From Periplaneta americana (taxonomy: Eukaryota > Arthropoda > Insecta > Blattodea > Blattidae): a DNA stretch of 64,000 nucleotides. Location of the stretch: the NCBI RefSeq assembly GCF_040183065.1, contig NC_091127.1, positions 110,797,834 to 110,861,833 of the forward strand, in the 5' to 3' direction. Position numbers and translations under genes: made by a program. The notes below the pieces were generated by a model. The model did no database searches. It saw only the letters and a list, made by a program, of their open reading frames with translations, and had not been told where the DNA came from. Positions 9,765-22,078 of this stretch are shown one piece after another (position 1 is the stretch's first letter; each line of letters starts with the position of its first letter).

Positions 9765-11878
9765 TTACTTACTTACTGGCATTTAAGGAACCTGGAGGTT
9801 CATTGCCGCCCTCACATAAGCCCGCCATTGGTCCCTATCCTGAGCAAGATTAATCCAGTCCCTACCATCATATCCCACCTCTCTCAAATCCATTTTAATA
9901 TTATCTTCCCATCTACGTCTCGGCCTCCCCAAAAGTCTTTTCCCCTCTGGCCTCCCAACTAACACTCTATATGCATTTCTGGATTCGCCCATACGTGCTA
10001 CATGCCCAGCCCATCTCAGACGTCTAGATTTAATGTTCCTAATTATGTCAGATGAAGAATACAATGTGTGCAGTTCTGTGTTGTGTAACTTTCTCCATTC
10101 TCCTGTAACTTCATCCCTCTTAGCCCCAAATATTTTTCTAAGAACCTTATTCTCAAAAACCCTCAATCTCTGTTCCTCTCTCAAAGTGAGAGTCCAAGTT
10201 TCACAGCCATACAGAACAACCGGTAATATAACTGTTTTATAAATTCTAACTTTCAGATTTTTTGACAGCAGACTAGATGACAAAAGCTTCTCAACCGAAT
10301 AATAACAGGTATTTCCCATACTTATTCTGTGTTTAATTTCCTCCCAAGTGTCATTTACATTTGTTACTGTTGCTCCAAGATATATGAATTTTTCCACCTC
10401 TTCGAAGGATAAATATCCTATTTTTATAGTTCCATTTCGTACAATATTCTGATCACGAGACATAATCATATACTTAGTCTTTTCGGGATTTACTTCCAAC
10501 CCTATCTCTTTACTTGCTTCAAGTAGAATTTCCGCGTTTTCCTAATCGTTTGTGGATTTTCTCCTAACATATTCACGTCATCTGCATAGACAAGAAGCTG
10601 ATGTAACCCGTTCAATTCCAAACCCTCTGTGTTATCCTGAACTTTCCTAATGGCATATTCTAGAGCCAAGTTAAAAAGTAAAGGTGATAGTGCATCTCCC
10701 TGCTTTAGCCCGCAGTTAATTAGAAAAGCATCAGATAAAAACTGCCCTATATGGACTCTGCTGTAAGTTTCACTAAGACACATTTTAATTAATCGAACTA
10801 GTTTCGTGGGAATACCAAATTCAATAAAAATATTATATAAAACTTCTCTCTTAACCGAATCATACGCCTTTTTGAAATCTATGAATAACTGATGTACTAT
10901 ACCCTTATACTCTCATTTTTTTCTCCAATATCTGTCGAATACAAAAAATCTGATCAATAGTCGATCTATTACTCCTGAAACCACATTGATGATCCCCAAT
11001 AATTTCATCTACATATGGAGTTAATCTTCTCAAAAGGATATTCGACAAAATTTTGTACGACGTCAACAAAAGTGATATTCCTCGAAAGTTACTACAGTTA
11101 GTCTTGTCCCCCTTCTTAAAAATAGGTATGATTATGGACTCCTTCCATTGTTCTGGTACAATTTCCTTTTCCCAAATTGCAAGTACAAGTTTATAAATTT
11201 CGCTAGATAATACGCTTCCACCCTCTTGTATTAATTCTGCTGGAATTTGATCGATACCTGGAGACTTGTACTTTTTCAGATTTTCTATCGCAATTTCGAC
11301 TTTAGAAAGTGTGGGTTCCGGTATAAATGGCTCAGCAGTTTGTATTTCAATTTCGTCCTGATCATTTCTATCTGGCCTATGTGCATTTAGTAGCTGTCCA
11401 AAATAGTTTTTCCATCTGTTAAGGATTGAATGAGAGTCTGCAAGCAAGTCACCATTCTCATCCTTGATCATGTTTACCCTTTTAAATTCCTTTATACCCT
11501 TATATAAATCTCGAATGTTTTTATTCTTACTATTTGTTTCTGCCTCATTCAGTTTTTCCTTCAAGTAATCTCTTTTTATTCCTAAGTGTACGACTTGCTT
11601 TCCGTCTTTCATTGAAATAATTATCTCTATTCTCCTCAATTGGATCCTGTAAGAATTTCAATTTTGCCTGTTTCCTTCTATCTACTGCAATTGAACAATC
11701 TTCATCAAACCACGGTTTATTTTTCTTAGTTTCATGATAACCTATGCTCTGCTCAGCTGCAATTTTGATATTATCTCGGATATTGTCCCACACGCTATTA
11801 ACATCTAACTCTTTCTCAGCTTCGTCGGAAGTTACTAAAGCAGCAAACCTATCTGAAATTTCAACCTGATAACATTGC
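9765..11878 (-). mobile_element. 5'-truncated LINE (copy 2) with 16-bp target duplication
   Basis: The 16-bp sequence TAAAATACAGTATTAC occurs at 9749-9764 and 11879-11894 and marks the insertion into the THAP element. The LINE runs on the minus strand, with its 3' (GTAA)n tail next to 9765 and its truncated 5' end at 11878. It is 2.1 kb and carries most of the reverse transcriptase but no endonuclease. It is the longest LINE copy in the window. Confidence 0.93.
9783..11793 (-). pseudogene. LINE ORF2: reverse transcriptase and C-terminal domain, frameshifted
   Basis: In reading order: a linker region (PWFDEDCSIAVDRRKQAK), RT start (IAIENLKKYKSPGIDQIPAE, IIPIFKKGDKTNCSNFRGIS), fingers (GFRSNRSTIDQIF), the [10 protein letters not shown] block with the first catalytic Asp (near 10880), [15 protein letters not shown], and the active-site [10 protein letters not shown] (near 10585). 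Then follow the thumb region and the C-terminal [17 protein letters not shown] and [20 protein letters not shown]. Frame changes occur near 11600, 10905 and 10520. The catalytic residues remain, but the frame is broken and the endonuclease is absent. Related sequence recurs at 1, 57 and 59 kb. Confidence 0.92.
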
Positions 11879-12079
11879 TAAAATACAGTATTACCTGTTC
11901 TAATACAATTTTTGGATGCAATAGAGCCACAAACTTTTATGTAAGCCCTAATTGTTGTATTTTTATTTTCCTGGCTCTAATATCGTGATTGTTATTTGCT
12001 AGCAAATATAATTACAATATAAGATGATTTGAAATATAATACTATAATCCTTATAAAGTGCAAAATTTATCTTGTTACA

Positions 12080-13897
12080 GATAACTTTGAGAATGCTAGA
12101 ACTCCTAAAAGAGAAAAAATTTCGTCTGACAAAAAAATACAATTTCTTACTAACAAACTAAGAAATGCGCAGAAAATTATGTCAAAACAAAGGAAACTCA
12201 TTCAATCCCTAAGAGTTGACATACAAAAATTGAAAAAATCTCATTCATCTTTAGAATGTGTTCAATTGCTGGAAGAAGATTCATTCCTTAAATCTCAGTT
12301 GAAGCTAAGAAAAAGAAAACCTATGGGAAGGCGATATACCGAGTATGACAAAAATTTCATACTGACATTGCATTATGCTTCACTTAATGCACATCAATAC
12401 TTGAGGAAGACTGTCTGCCAACTATTCACTCCTTACATAATTGACTGCAACAATTGGGTATTGGTCCAGGTTTCAATGAGACAATAATGCAACTTAAGAT
12501 AAAATCGAGAAGTCTTACACCAGCTCAGAGAGTATTTTCCATTGTACTTGACGAGATATTTATTTTTATTTTATTGAGTAATTTTACGACGCTTTATCAA
12601 CATCTCAGGTTATTTAGCATCTGAATGAAATGAAGGTAATAATGCCGGTGAAATGAGTCCAGGGTCCAGCACCGAAAGTTACAGCATTTGCTCATATTGG
12701 GTTGAGGGAAAACCCCGGAAAAAACCTCAACCAGGTAACTTGCCCTGACCAGGATTCGAACCTGGGCCACCTGGTTTTGCGGCCAGATGCGCTGACCATT
12801 ACTCCACAGATATGGACTTGACGAGATATCTTTGAAAGAAAGTTTCTCGTATGATGCAAAATCAGATTTATTTGATGGCTTTGTAGAATTTGGACCATAT
12901 GAGAGTCAAAATCAAACAAAAAGTGAAAAATTGAAACCCGCAAATCAGGCTTTAGTATTCATGATTAGGGGCTTGCAAACCAACTGCAAGCAGATAATAG
13001 GATATTTCCTATCTAATAATTCCACGCCCGGTGATATTCTAAAGGATCTTCTTTCTGAAGCCATCTGCGAGGTTAGGAAATGTGGCTATTTTCCTGAAGT
13101 AGTCGTTAGTGACCAGGCAGCCAATAATATTGGAATGAGGAATTTATTGGAATGCGAGGTTGATAAACCATTTATTGAAATAGATGGAGAAATTGTGTAT
13201 TTCTTTCATAACACACCACATCTCCTAAAGTTGATATGAAACAACTTCAAGCGGCATGACCTTTCTTACAAAGATGAGGTATACAAGTGGCAACATGTTG
13301 AACTGTATAATAAGAATAAAGATATGAATCCTCGATTATGCCCAAGGATGAGCCAAAAACATATAGAATTTCCAACTTTCTTGCTCATGACGGTTTGTCC
13401 GGCTGCACAGGTGCCAAGTCATTCCATCAGTAAGGCCATAAAAACTAATGTGTTGTTTCAGTCACTATCTGAAGAAGCTTTTGAAACAGCCGAGTTTATA
13501 GAGTTAATAGATAGTGGATTTGACTGTTTTAATTCATCAACCATGAACGATGCTAAACCCTCATGCAGGGCTTTACAAATTACTTCTTGTCATTGGATGA
13601 CTCTGCAAAAACTACAAAAGTCTGTTTTCAAAACTAAAAATTCTGAATGAAAGAAAGGCAAACCCTCCTTACTTTAAGGGTTGGATACAAAATATAATAG
13701 CACTACATCACTTGTGGAAAGATCTGAAATAAAATTTTAACTTTCAGTTCCTGCTTACAAGACGTACAATGCAAGATTGTCTTGAAAATATTTTCTCTGT
13801 TGTGCGTTCTAAGAGTGGTAATAACATTACCCCTGACAGCTGTAAATTTAATGCTGGGTTGCAAGAAAACAGACCTATAAGTAATATATTCCTCCAT
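12080..13897 (+). pseudogene. THAP/P-element-like transposase relic, central part
   Basis: After an ACAG acceptor (intron ends near 12080) it reads a Lys-rich coiled coil (KIQFLTNKLRNAQKIMSKQR), a helix-rich block (GRRYTEYDKNFILTLHYASL) and RVFSIVLDEI, whose Asp is the expected first catalytic residue. A SINE interrupts at 12560-12815. The frame resumes with SLKESFSYDAKSDLFDGFVE, EALVFM-like QALVFMIRGLQ, EVVVSDQAANNIG (second acidic block), FFHNTPHLLKLI, a TGA where the family has Arg, and later DCLENIFSVVRSKSGNNITP, the conserved NQDCLENLFS-type block. Point stops and indels show it is dead. Match to THAP9/P-type transposases is from motif order. Confidence 0.8.
12560..12815 (-). mobile_element. 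tRNA-derived SINE with 14-bp target duplication
   Basis: ACTTGACGAGATAT occurs at 12546-12559 and 12816-12829 on either side. Read on the minus strand the 256-bp element starts with a tRNA-like head (A box GTGGAGTAATGGTCAGCG, B box GGTTCGAATCC), continues through GGTTTTTTCCGGGGTTTTCC, and ends in an A-rich tail (AATAAAATAAAAATAA). It is non-autonomous and would depend on a LINE enzyme. Related copies: 28352-28538 (-) and 38993-39220 (+). Confidence 0.93.
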
Positions 13898-14759
13898 TAG
13901 TTAGGACCTTTAAAGTTGGTGGATTGCCAGGTTGCAGAAGAGACATCTAATGGGCCACTAGTTACTGGATTGTTAACCAAGCATCTTTGGATTTCACAAG
14001 TGACGCAATAGAACATGAATGAATAAAAAGTAAACATCGGCTGCTTGATTGATGTGAGAAATTACTTTTATTGTTGTAAAAATTTGCAATAAATTTAGAC
14101 TAATATGAACCAGAAAGAAATCAGGAACAGAAGTTTCAGTGAGAAAGATAAATATGCCTATTTGTTATTAGAAATAGCTCACGAGTGCATTCATTTCATA
14201 GAAAATAAAAAGACAGACTACAGAGCATATAACCTCGTCATCAGACAATGAACTAGAGTCTGTAATAAAGAAATAAATAATAACTTTGCTATTCAAAGAA
14301 TTAATGAATAAATAAGTAATCAAATTACTGTATATCGATGGCTAAGAAAAGATACCTCATATCTACAAAATTGGTAATTTAGTTTAACTACATTATTATT
14401 ATGTTCACAAAATTGGACAGTGTACTAATATTTTGTTCTCGAATAGAAGATCTTGCAAAGCACAAACATATATACGAATAAGTTTGTCTATTTTGAGAAA
14501 ATAATTTCTAAAACAGTTTTTTTATTTACCTGGAAATGTACAGATACGAGGTATCACTTTTTAGCCATATGATATACAATATTATTTTAATATCGTGTAT
14601 ATAGGCCTATTATATAAAATATCGCATGCCTGAATCTCATACAGGTAACATTATGATGAATCAAAATACACACTAAGTTAGTGAATCCTTTAATGGACCA
14701 ATAACACTAAAGATGTTTCTTGCAACTCGTCTTTCGAACTTACTGGTCCATTAGCAGCT

Positions 14760-15292
14760 AACGAAGGAATAAATGCGTTCTTGCAATCCATCAACAGTCT
14801 GCTTAGAGGAATTATGAGCCTTCAACTCTTAACACCTTCAGAAAAAGGCAAGTGTGAAAGTGAAGTCAGTGACTTTTTAATTACGAAGGTGATTGAAGGA
14901 AGTTCATTTAGAATCTGCAGTGGTTATCCAGCAACAGAAAACAGTTTTGTAGATACGGCTGAACTTGAAGAGGACGATCATGATCAGTGTATGATTCCAG
15001 ATAATGCACTAACATATGTGACAGGGTGGGCTTGTAGCAGAATACCACATGAGACATGCAAACTGGAACTAGCTAGTTTCAAATCTGAAAGCTTGACAGG
15101 CATTTGTCAACACATTGCAAATAAAAAGTATGACAGTGCTAATTTTATAATTCCCGCAAGTTATTCAGTTTCTTTATTTAAAATTATTCGATCAACATTT
15201 CACACGCACTTCTTTCATCAAGCAGACAAGGTGTCAAACTAATTCAGTATGTAAAAATTGTAAACACATTTTCGTTAATAAGTTCCTTAACG
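14760..15292 (+). pseudogene. THAP/P-element-like transposase relic, C-terminal part
   Basis: Opens with TGPLAANEGINAFLQSINSL, then LLTPSEKGKCESEVSDFLI and DNALTYVTGWACSRIPHETC. The DNALTYVxGYxC block with paired Cys is the typical end of P-element/THAP9 transposases. It is separated from the central part by about 860 bases (13898-14759) of AT-rich DNA with no frame, either decayed or an insertion without recognised ends. A GGGCCACTAGTTACTG / TTACTGGTCCATTAG resemblance brackets that gap. Confidence 0.7.
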
Positions 15293-15299
15293 TAATGAT

Positions 15300-17300
15300 C
15301 AATTATTTTGTAAAAAATGAATATGAGAGAATAAATTGTAGAACATTGACTGACAAAAAAGAACAGAAAGGCCCAAAAAGTAATGCATCAGTAACCTGGA
15401 GAATAGAGAGCTAATAGGACAATTAAGCAGTATGTAGGTCTAATGTTGTTTTTCACCAATGTATCTCTTTTAAAACATCTTATAATGTTATTATAAGCAT
15501 CATAATGCTCTTTCAATAGTTATGATAATTAAATTATCGAGAATGTAAATCTGATCGTTCTGTAATGATTTCGTTAGCTCCCATGTAATAATGTACAGGC
15601 CTATCACAATTCCTCCCAACCTCTCCTAGATATGTATGCAATCAAATACTGTAGAGAGCTTTGCACGGTATTTGAAGTAATACATATTGGGAGCATTGTT
15701 CAAACCAAGCTGCTAGACAATGCTAGTGTTCTTGTGTTGCTGCTCGACACCATGTTAATCGCGTTGATTTCCAGTATTAGCTCTCTACAGTATTTGTTAT
15801 ACTGTACAATCCGCAAATATATATGGGACCTCGGACTTTAACTCCCCTTTGTAGAAAGCAATCCCAGACGTTTATCATTCATTAAAGTGTGGCACCCACC
15901 AGAAAATGCATAAATACTTATATTTTAATACCATTACCCAGGGGCAGCTGATCGTTATGTGCTTATGTGCTACAGCACATAATAAAATTAAGAGAGAAAA
16001 AGATGTTTTGTTTTAAAAACCTCAAAAATATTTAATTGAAATAGTTACCGTATGTTTCCGTTCTATATTGTTAAAGCATTTGAATTGCCCGCCTTGTCAC
16101 GTTTCATCATTCACCCACCACTGTAGTGCAAGATGTGCTAAGCACAGGAAAGATGTTGAAATGGAGAAATGCACGTGCTTCAGTTACCCTTTTCACTTCC
16201 CTGCAAGCACCGAAAACCTCATCAAACTGCTGTCCCTTCTGTGCTCACCAAAGAGTAGCCAGAACAGAATAGCCAACTTATATATTTAGTACCTAGAACT
16301 TCATTTATTAAAAATGTATTTAAATATGAAACATTAATTTTTTTTTCTATTAGAAATGTGGTTTTTAGACGTTCTTTTCAATTCTTCTAGTTAATAAAAT
16401 CAGACATGTTTACCTTTGTAAATATATAAATTTTAGCTGTATTCAATTATTGTGGATTGCTGTTTGAATGAGGGGGTTGGAGACACTAACACATGGTCGA
16501 GCCACACTCAGACGTGTTTTTCAAATCTGTGTATAAAATCATATCATAATGGTTGTTCGCATGCTGTATTATTTTATGTTGTTAAGTGTTAAGTCCTTAA
16601 TTTTCCGAGGTGAGTACCTGTGTTGGACTATTAACATGAATTCATTAAAAACATTATTTTCTTCTAAATCTTTAGAAGACAAAATGCAAATTAAACAATT
16701 ACAGAAAAAAGTCTAGTGCTACTAATTCAATACTAAGGTCATAGACAAGTTTGCCAACAGGAAGGAAAATGGACTTCAATTTTCGTCATTAGAATGAGAG
16801 TTTTTGTTGTTATTATTATTGTTGTTGTTGTTGTTGTTGTTATTGTTGTAGTAGCACATACGTTTAAAAAGTCACGAGCTGCCACTGTCATTACCTCATG
16901 TGAACTAATGTATCTCGTATCACATGATCTCATGATTGGTCAGCAATATGGCCAGCAGAAGTAAAACATGAAAAAGATAGCTCAACACTTTTATTGCTGA
17001 TATAATATTTCTCATGTAGACATCACAGCACAGGCTTAGAAAAGTAAGTAAAGCTTCCAACATTTACAACCTATATTCCAACAATACTTTCAAATAAGAA
17101 TCATATACAGTACAGAGAAGATAAAGAACTGAAGTATTACAGAAAAACGTACAAGTTGATAGGAACAATATTACCTACATATTCTTGCGCATTCAAAATA
17201 GCTGTCATTGATTACATATGTAAATGCCAAAGCTACAGGTACCACCATAGAATTGTTATAAGTGACTTATAACTTATAAGCGAGAGTTCATATATACGAA
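15300..17300. other. unassigned AT-rich DNA
   Basis: No supported gene. A CAGGGGCAGCTGATCG stretch at about 15940 resembles a hAT-type terminus, but no partner end is seen. A (TTG)n-rich simple repeat lies at about 16802-16850. The open frame at 16068-16289 has no recognised domain. Confidence 0.35.
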
Positions 17301-17308
17301 AACAGATG

Positions 17309-17822
17309 TTACCTATGTCTGTAAGGCATATTAGGTGGTCTGTAATGCATATTAGGTGGCATGGGAAGAGCTCTCTGTTTTGTGTCCATCATTGGCCGTG
17401 GTTGGATTGGAGTGCCTCTCCATAACATGGCAATGAGAAGGTATAATCCACCAACACATTTGCTAAAGAAATCAATCACAGCTATGAAGATAGGTGTACT
17501 TGCCTGTATGAAAATAGAGCTCTCTCTCATAAATCGTATGGAATAATCTCCAATGTACCTAACAGAGTGGAAAAGCCCAGTCACACAAGCTACAATGAAG
17601 ACAGATGTAAAACAGATTACTTCTTTCATATTATGTACTGTCAAGATAGAAGAAAGAGCAATGCCCATTTCTTCAGTATTCTTCTTCCAACTCTTCTTCA
17701 GTCTTTCCCATGTGATATCATCATCATTACTTGAAGATACGAGTTCGTCACTTTCTTGGGTACTTCCCCTGATCTTCTCTGATGACATCTTAGTCTCATT
17801 TACAGATCCTGCATCAACAGCC
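17309..17822 (-). CDS. last exon of an unrecognised membrane-protein gene
   Basis: Exon 4 of a four-exon minus-strand gene model (26662-26885, 22079-22191, 20732-20873, 17309-17822). After a TATCTGCAG acceptor the frame reads AVDAGSVNETKMSSEKIRGS, an acidic Ser-rich linker, then two hydrophobic stretches (about EVICFTSVFIVACVTGLF and FIAVIDFFSKCVGGLYLLIA) that look like membrane segments, and a Pro/Met-rich tail RPPNMPYRHR before the stop. The codon split (AG|G) fits the preceding exon. The internal Met of MSSEK could be an alternative start, but the open, in-phase acceptor favours an exon. I do not recognise the family; PEX13-like and TMEM-type proteins were considered without a match. Confidence 0.75.
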
Positions 17823-18570
17823 CTGCAGATAATAAAACTTAGTTAATAAACAAATGTGCTTAAAACAAAAATTCTGGTTGGTTTAATTTTAATGTCTCCA
17901 TATATGGTCACCAACAACTTTCTGGAATTCTGCAAGACTTCCATGAATTGAATTCTAATTGAGACGAGATGCACGCATGTGCCCGCATACATGAACATGA
18001 TTTTGATCAATGTTATGATTCTATCATTCTGTTAAGATCAGGACAAGGGAAACAGAATTATAGACAAGAAGGGGCCAAAGTCGAATAATGTTACGAAAAG
18101 AAATGTGTGTGTGTTCAATGCCTATCCACTTCACTTTATGTTATTCGGATTCTGCATATTGCGGATAGATGGCAGGACTATGACCCATTTTTCTAGTTGC
18201 CCCTGATAGAGGAGAAGAGAAGGCCTGATGGCCTTGTCTCTACCAGGTTAAATAAATAAAAGAAAAAAAAAACTTCGGTGGGCCACGTTATGCATGATGT
18301 GTATCTGTGGAAAGTTATGTCATGTACTATGGTGAATGTCTGTGTAAGTGTCTGTATAAGTGTAATGTAGGGAATGGAATGGGGGGGGGGGGGTGATGGG
18401 GGCGGTGGCGGTGGTGGTGGTGAGAAATGGAGAAGGGAAAACCCAGTGCTGGCATGTAGCCTACTCCTGTCAAATAGTACCGCAGACTTAACGTCCCCAT
18501 CCGACAGACGAATCACTATCAACAGTGACTTATGCACTGCGGCGAGATTTGGCAGTTAACCCAGGCATAT

Positions 18571-18605
18571 TGGTGCACAATTTAGTGATTAGAAATTGTG
18601 CACCA
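18571..18605. repeat. perfect 13-bp hairpin
   Basis: TGGTGCACAATTT and its exact complement flank a 9-base loop. It lies in the last intron of the membrane-protein gene. Probably a MITE remnant. A tRNA-like relic with inverted sense sits just downstream at about 18655-18710. Confidence 0.6.
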
Positions 18606-18609
18606 CCAT

Positions 18610-19730
18610 CTTTCCTAGTCCTGAGGTAGAAATTTTACATGAAAGTTCGATAACCCGGGTTGGCTAGTCTGTAGGCAGACACGCTACCACAGAGGTAACT
18701 CGACAGACACAAAAAGAAATATTATTTATGGCTTTTTTTCATCTGTCTTGTGTGCAAGGGAAATAAGAAAAGTGAAGTATCTATTTTTTTAGATGTAATC
18801 CGAGAATTGGAAACGCAACCTAGTTCGAAAAATAGGAAAAAAGGAGCCAGAGGACAACAAAATAGAAAGGCTAACGATGGTAGGTGTTGGTAAAAGAAAT
18901 TAATCATTGGGGATACGAGAAGAATGACATGATGCAGCAGTCAGAAAGGAGATTTACTGCCATTATAGGAAGATAATAATACTAGAAGATCATAATACAA
19001 TAATCAAAAAGGGACATTCACCATCAAAATGAAAAGAACTGTGGACTGATGGAAAAGGGGGACTCTGGAGTTGAAGCCCAATGTAGGAGGCTTACAAATG
19101 AGTGGATTAAGTAGACAATGGATTAAGAACAGGGCGACTGCTGGAAAATAAATTAAGAGAAATATTGGAAGTACCTGGGTACAACTCCCAAAACGATTTT
19201 GGTCAGAGCCTCAGTCTAGTGAGGTCTTCTTCTAGAAAACTTAAGGCAGACCAAAGGCTCGGTCACAAACAAAATATCTTTTACAACATTTTAACCCCTC
19301 AAGCTTTTCCCAAAAAGTATCCAGTTTTTAAGAAACTGAGCACACTTTTCACAGAGAGAAGATTATGGAAACCTCCGATAATAAATATGGTGGAGGATGG
19401 GAGAAAAGATGTGAGAATCTTCAGGATTGAAAACAGAACATAAGCACCATGTACAGATGAGCTACCAACAAAGGACTGAATGTGACATTATGTAAGGGAT
19501 AACCGCAGTTCTTTACAAGAGAATGTACAAAATTATTATTAATGGTCACACATAAAGTTCACAGCAGCACTCACAGACTTATGTATTTAGTTTATGCAAA
19601 AGCCTAACCACGTTGCTACTCATCACTTATTACCCACGTCTCCAGAAAGAGATGTTTCCTGTCCTGAGTTGAAGAGGGTTACGAAGGTACGCATATTCTC
19701 ATATATCACACAGACAAGCTGTACTTAAAG
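18610..19730. other. intronic DNA with no supported feature
   Basis: Lies in the intron between exons 3 and 4 of the minus-strand gene. The plus-strand frame at 19165-19443 has no recognised domain. A G-rich run and (GGT)n tract lie just upstream at about 18380-18422. Confidence 0.35.
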
Positions 19731-19739
19731 CACATGACG

Positions 19740-20250
19740 CCATTCAGTTTAATCTAAATTGGTTAGGAAATGCTTTTAACCTTAAAGGAACTATCACAGA
19801 ACAATTCAGTGGAGCTGTCTAAGGGTGTCTGGCCATGAGGATATAGGAGGAAATAAAAAAGCAGACGAAATGGCCAAAAAAGGAGCTTATAAGCTCACTG
19901 GGCCTGAACCAGCCTCAGATCTTAACCAATCAAATGCAAAAACTGCAATAAAATTATGCACTAGGAGAGAACATAAGAAAAGAGGGGCAAAATATCCTGG
20001 CCAATCTCTAAGCAAAGCTCTCATTAAAAGCCCCAATCAAGCTCTCATAAAGTCTCTTCTTTGTAGGCTGTGCAAGCAGCACAAACAAACTGTAACGCAC
20101 ATAGTACTTGAAAGTGGGCTCTTAGAGAGGAGGAAACTCCAACTCTTTGGAACCCTCTCACTGAGCAGTATGAATGATTCTAGCACAGAAGTGAAGGTTT
20201 TAGAACTTATCACGAATAATTACAGAGCTAGAACTCATATGACGGGTTAA
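19740..20250 (+). pseudogene. LINE RNase H-domain relic
   Basis: Reads SGHEDIGGNKKADEMAKKGA, which matches the WVPGHxxIxGNExADxLA block holding late catalytic residues of the RNase H domain in Jockey/I-type LINEs, then LTGPEPASD, and a Cys-rich end LCRLCKQHKQTVTHIVLESG. The sequence before it is too decayed to follow. It lies in the intron of the minus-strand gene, antisense to it. Clade not assigned. Confidence 0.72.
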
Positions 20251-20731
20251 GAGGTACCACTACTACTGCTTTTTATTGTTGTTCTTATTCTGCTGACTGC
20301 TGCTGCAATCACCACAAGTTAAAATTCAACTTTGATAGATTAATTACAGATAAAAATTATTTATGATTTATAGATACCAGAAAAATCAGAGTTGACCATA
20401 CCTGGAGGTATTAGAAATCAATTCCAACCCTGAACCAATAGAAACCAAAAAAATGTTGTTAATGGATGTTACTTAAAAAAATAGCATCCATTTTAAGCAA
20501 CTGTTCTTTGTGCTTGCACTGTTACTTGATATTTTTATAAACAATGAATATATAGAAAACGTACAGTAGTTAAGAAGACAAGGTTATAATATATAAACAG
20601 ATGATTAAAAATGAAATTTATGATACCTAGCAAGAATAAATTTGTGTACTAGCTAACTTTTATCTATACTCTGTCTAATGAGGAAATAAGAATTTCACCA
20701 TCAATATTTCTACATAAACATTGTTCTTTAC

Positions 20732-20873
20732 CTTACACATTTGAGTCGTACAATCATTTCAATGTCTTCAACAAACTTGACCTGCTTAATCTGGAACCAG
20801 TAATGTCCAAATGGTAAGTTATGCAACTTCACCCACAAAGCATGCCCTGCAGGTGCTCCAACGAAGTCTGGTC
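20732..20873 (-). CDS. exon 3 of the unrecognised membrane-protein gene
   Basis: Bounded by a pyrimidine-rich acceptor ending TTTCCTAG and a strong donor AAG|GTAAAG. It reads PDFVGAPAGHALWVKLHNLP, then FGHYWFQIKQVKFVEDIEMI, then VRLKCVR. Its 5' phase (needs G from exon 2, giving Gly) and its 3' phase (AG left over, joining G of exon 4) both fit. An alternative donor six bases earlier would throw exon 4 out of frame. Soluble-looking, probably a folded N-terminal domain before the membrane part. No family recognised. Confidence 0.75.
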
Positions 20874-21908
20874 CTAGGAAATGAGAAGAAAAAGAGTTCA
20901 TAGCTTAATGCCAGGAGTTAGAACAGTAATAAGAACAGAGAAATAATTACAGAGTTCTTTTTCAAAAATAAAATACAGGGTCCACCAAAAAGATCTGACT
21001 TTTTTTTTAAATGAGACAACACAGTTGTATTTTAATGGAAATTGGTTTTTATTCTTTCATTGAAAAAAGATGCAAAAGAACAACATTAGGTTCGGAAAAT
21101 TACACCCTCAAAATGACGTCCAATTTTTCTAATGCAGAAACATGACTTGGTATGAAGTATCAATGATGGATGTATAGAAAGTGTGTAAAGTGAAAACTGA
21201 TGTATCAAAATTTGCAATGACAACCTTCATCACAATTACATGTAAATATTATCTACATTTTCTTACAAACAAAAACGACACACTTGAATTTTATAAGGTT
21301 TAAATTTTGCGCTTACAGTTTCAAAACGTACAAAGTTATTAGATTCATCATAATCAATTGGAATCTTTCAGATATGCAAATGTGGATGTTCAAATAACTT
21401 TGAGCTGAAAGTATTACATGGGAAGGGCCAAGGTATTCCATATGCATGCATGAAGATAGAGCTCCATGCTTTCATGTCCTTGGCACCAGAATGATATGTA
21501 GTCGGCACAATGCTCCGACCACTTTTCACCCCCAGGAAAGACTTGCTACGTAACTGGATAGGAGGCTGAGTGCACGTCTGGGCTATTCTAGGAATTTTGG
21601 CAACGAGAAAAATATCACCACCACCACCTAGGTCTAAATCTGGGATCTTCCAGTTTATAACCAATTGCTCTACCAACTGAGCTCCCAGCTGCCATATTAA
21701 ATAGGTACATTCTACAAAAAAAATCATTGTTACAAATCCCTCACATAAATCACAGCTGAATGAATGTTTTGGTAATGAACATGAATCTCATCCAAGAATT
21801 CAAAAATTAAATACAGACTTTGGCTACACAGAATAGGAAAACCATATTGCAAGCTGGGCAAGAATTAAATGAAGGCCTGAAAATCGTTACAGTGGAAGAT
21901 AGTGAAAA

Positions 21909-21939
<31 letters not shown>

Positions 21940-22078
21940 TAATAAACAGGCGAATTATGAGAGAAGCCAAGGCTTCTCCTGTGCTAGAGAAATGTGGAGA
22001 GAAAAAAAAAACATTAGGCCTATGTCTGAAACGTAATGCTAAATGCTAAGAATTTTGGTAACCAGATTTTTTTATTAC
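20874..22078. other. intron 2 of the membrane-protein gene
   Basis: Contains a tRNA-headed repeat (about 21450-21705) and an A-run followed by (TA)n at about 21910-21942. No other exon was found. Confidence 0.5.
21450..21705 (-). repeat. tRNA-headed SINE
   Basis: On the minus strand the head reads GGGAGCTCAGTTGGTAGAGC (A box) and later GATCCCAGATTTAGACC (decayed B box), with a tRNA-like anticodon arm between. It is followed by about 170 bases without coding content. Boundaries approximate; no target duplication seen. Confidence 0.65.

Noticed and set aside
16068-16289. Small Cys/His-rich protein (73 codons)
   Set aside because: No splice sites, no recognisable motif spacing and no flanking exon; likely chance.
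18374-18559. Gly-rich protein from the GGT/G tract
   Set aside because: Translation of simple repeats; no conserved ends.
20732-20737. Alternative donor TGT|GTAAGG for exon 3 of the membrane-protein gene
   Set aside because: It would put exon 4 out of frame at once (stop in the first codons); the donor AAG|GTAAAG restores the phase.
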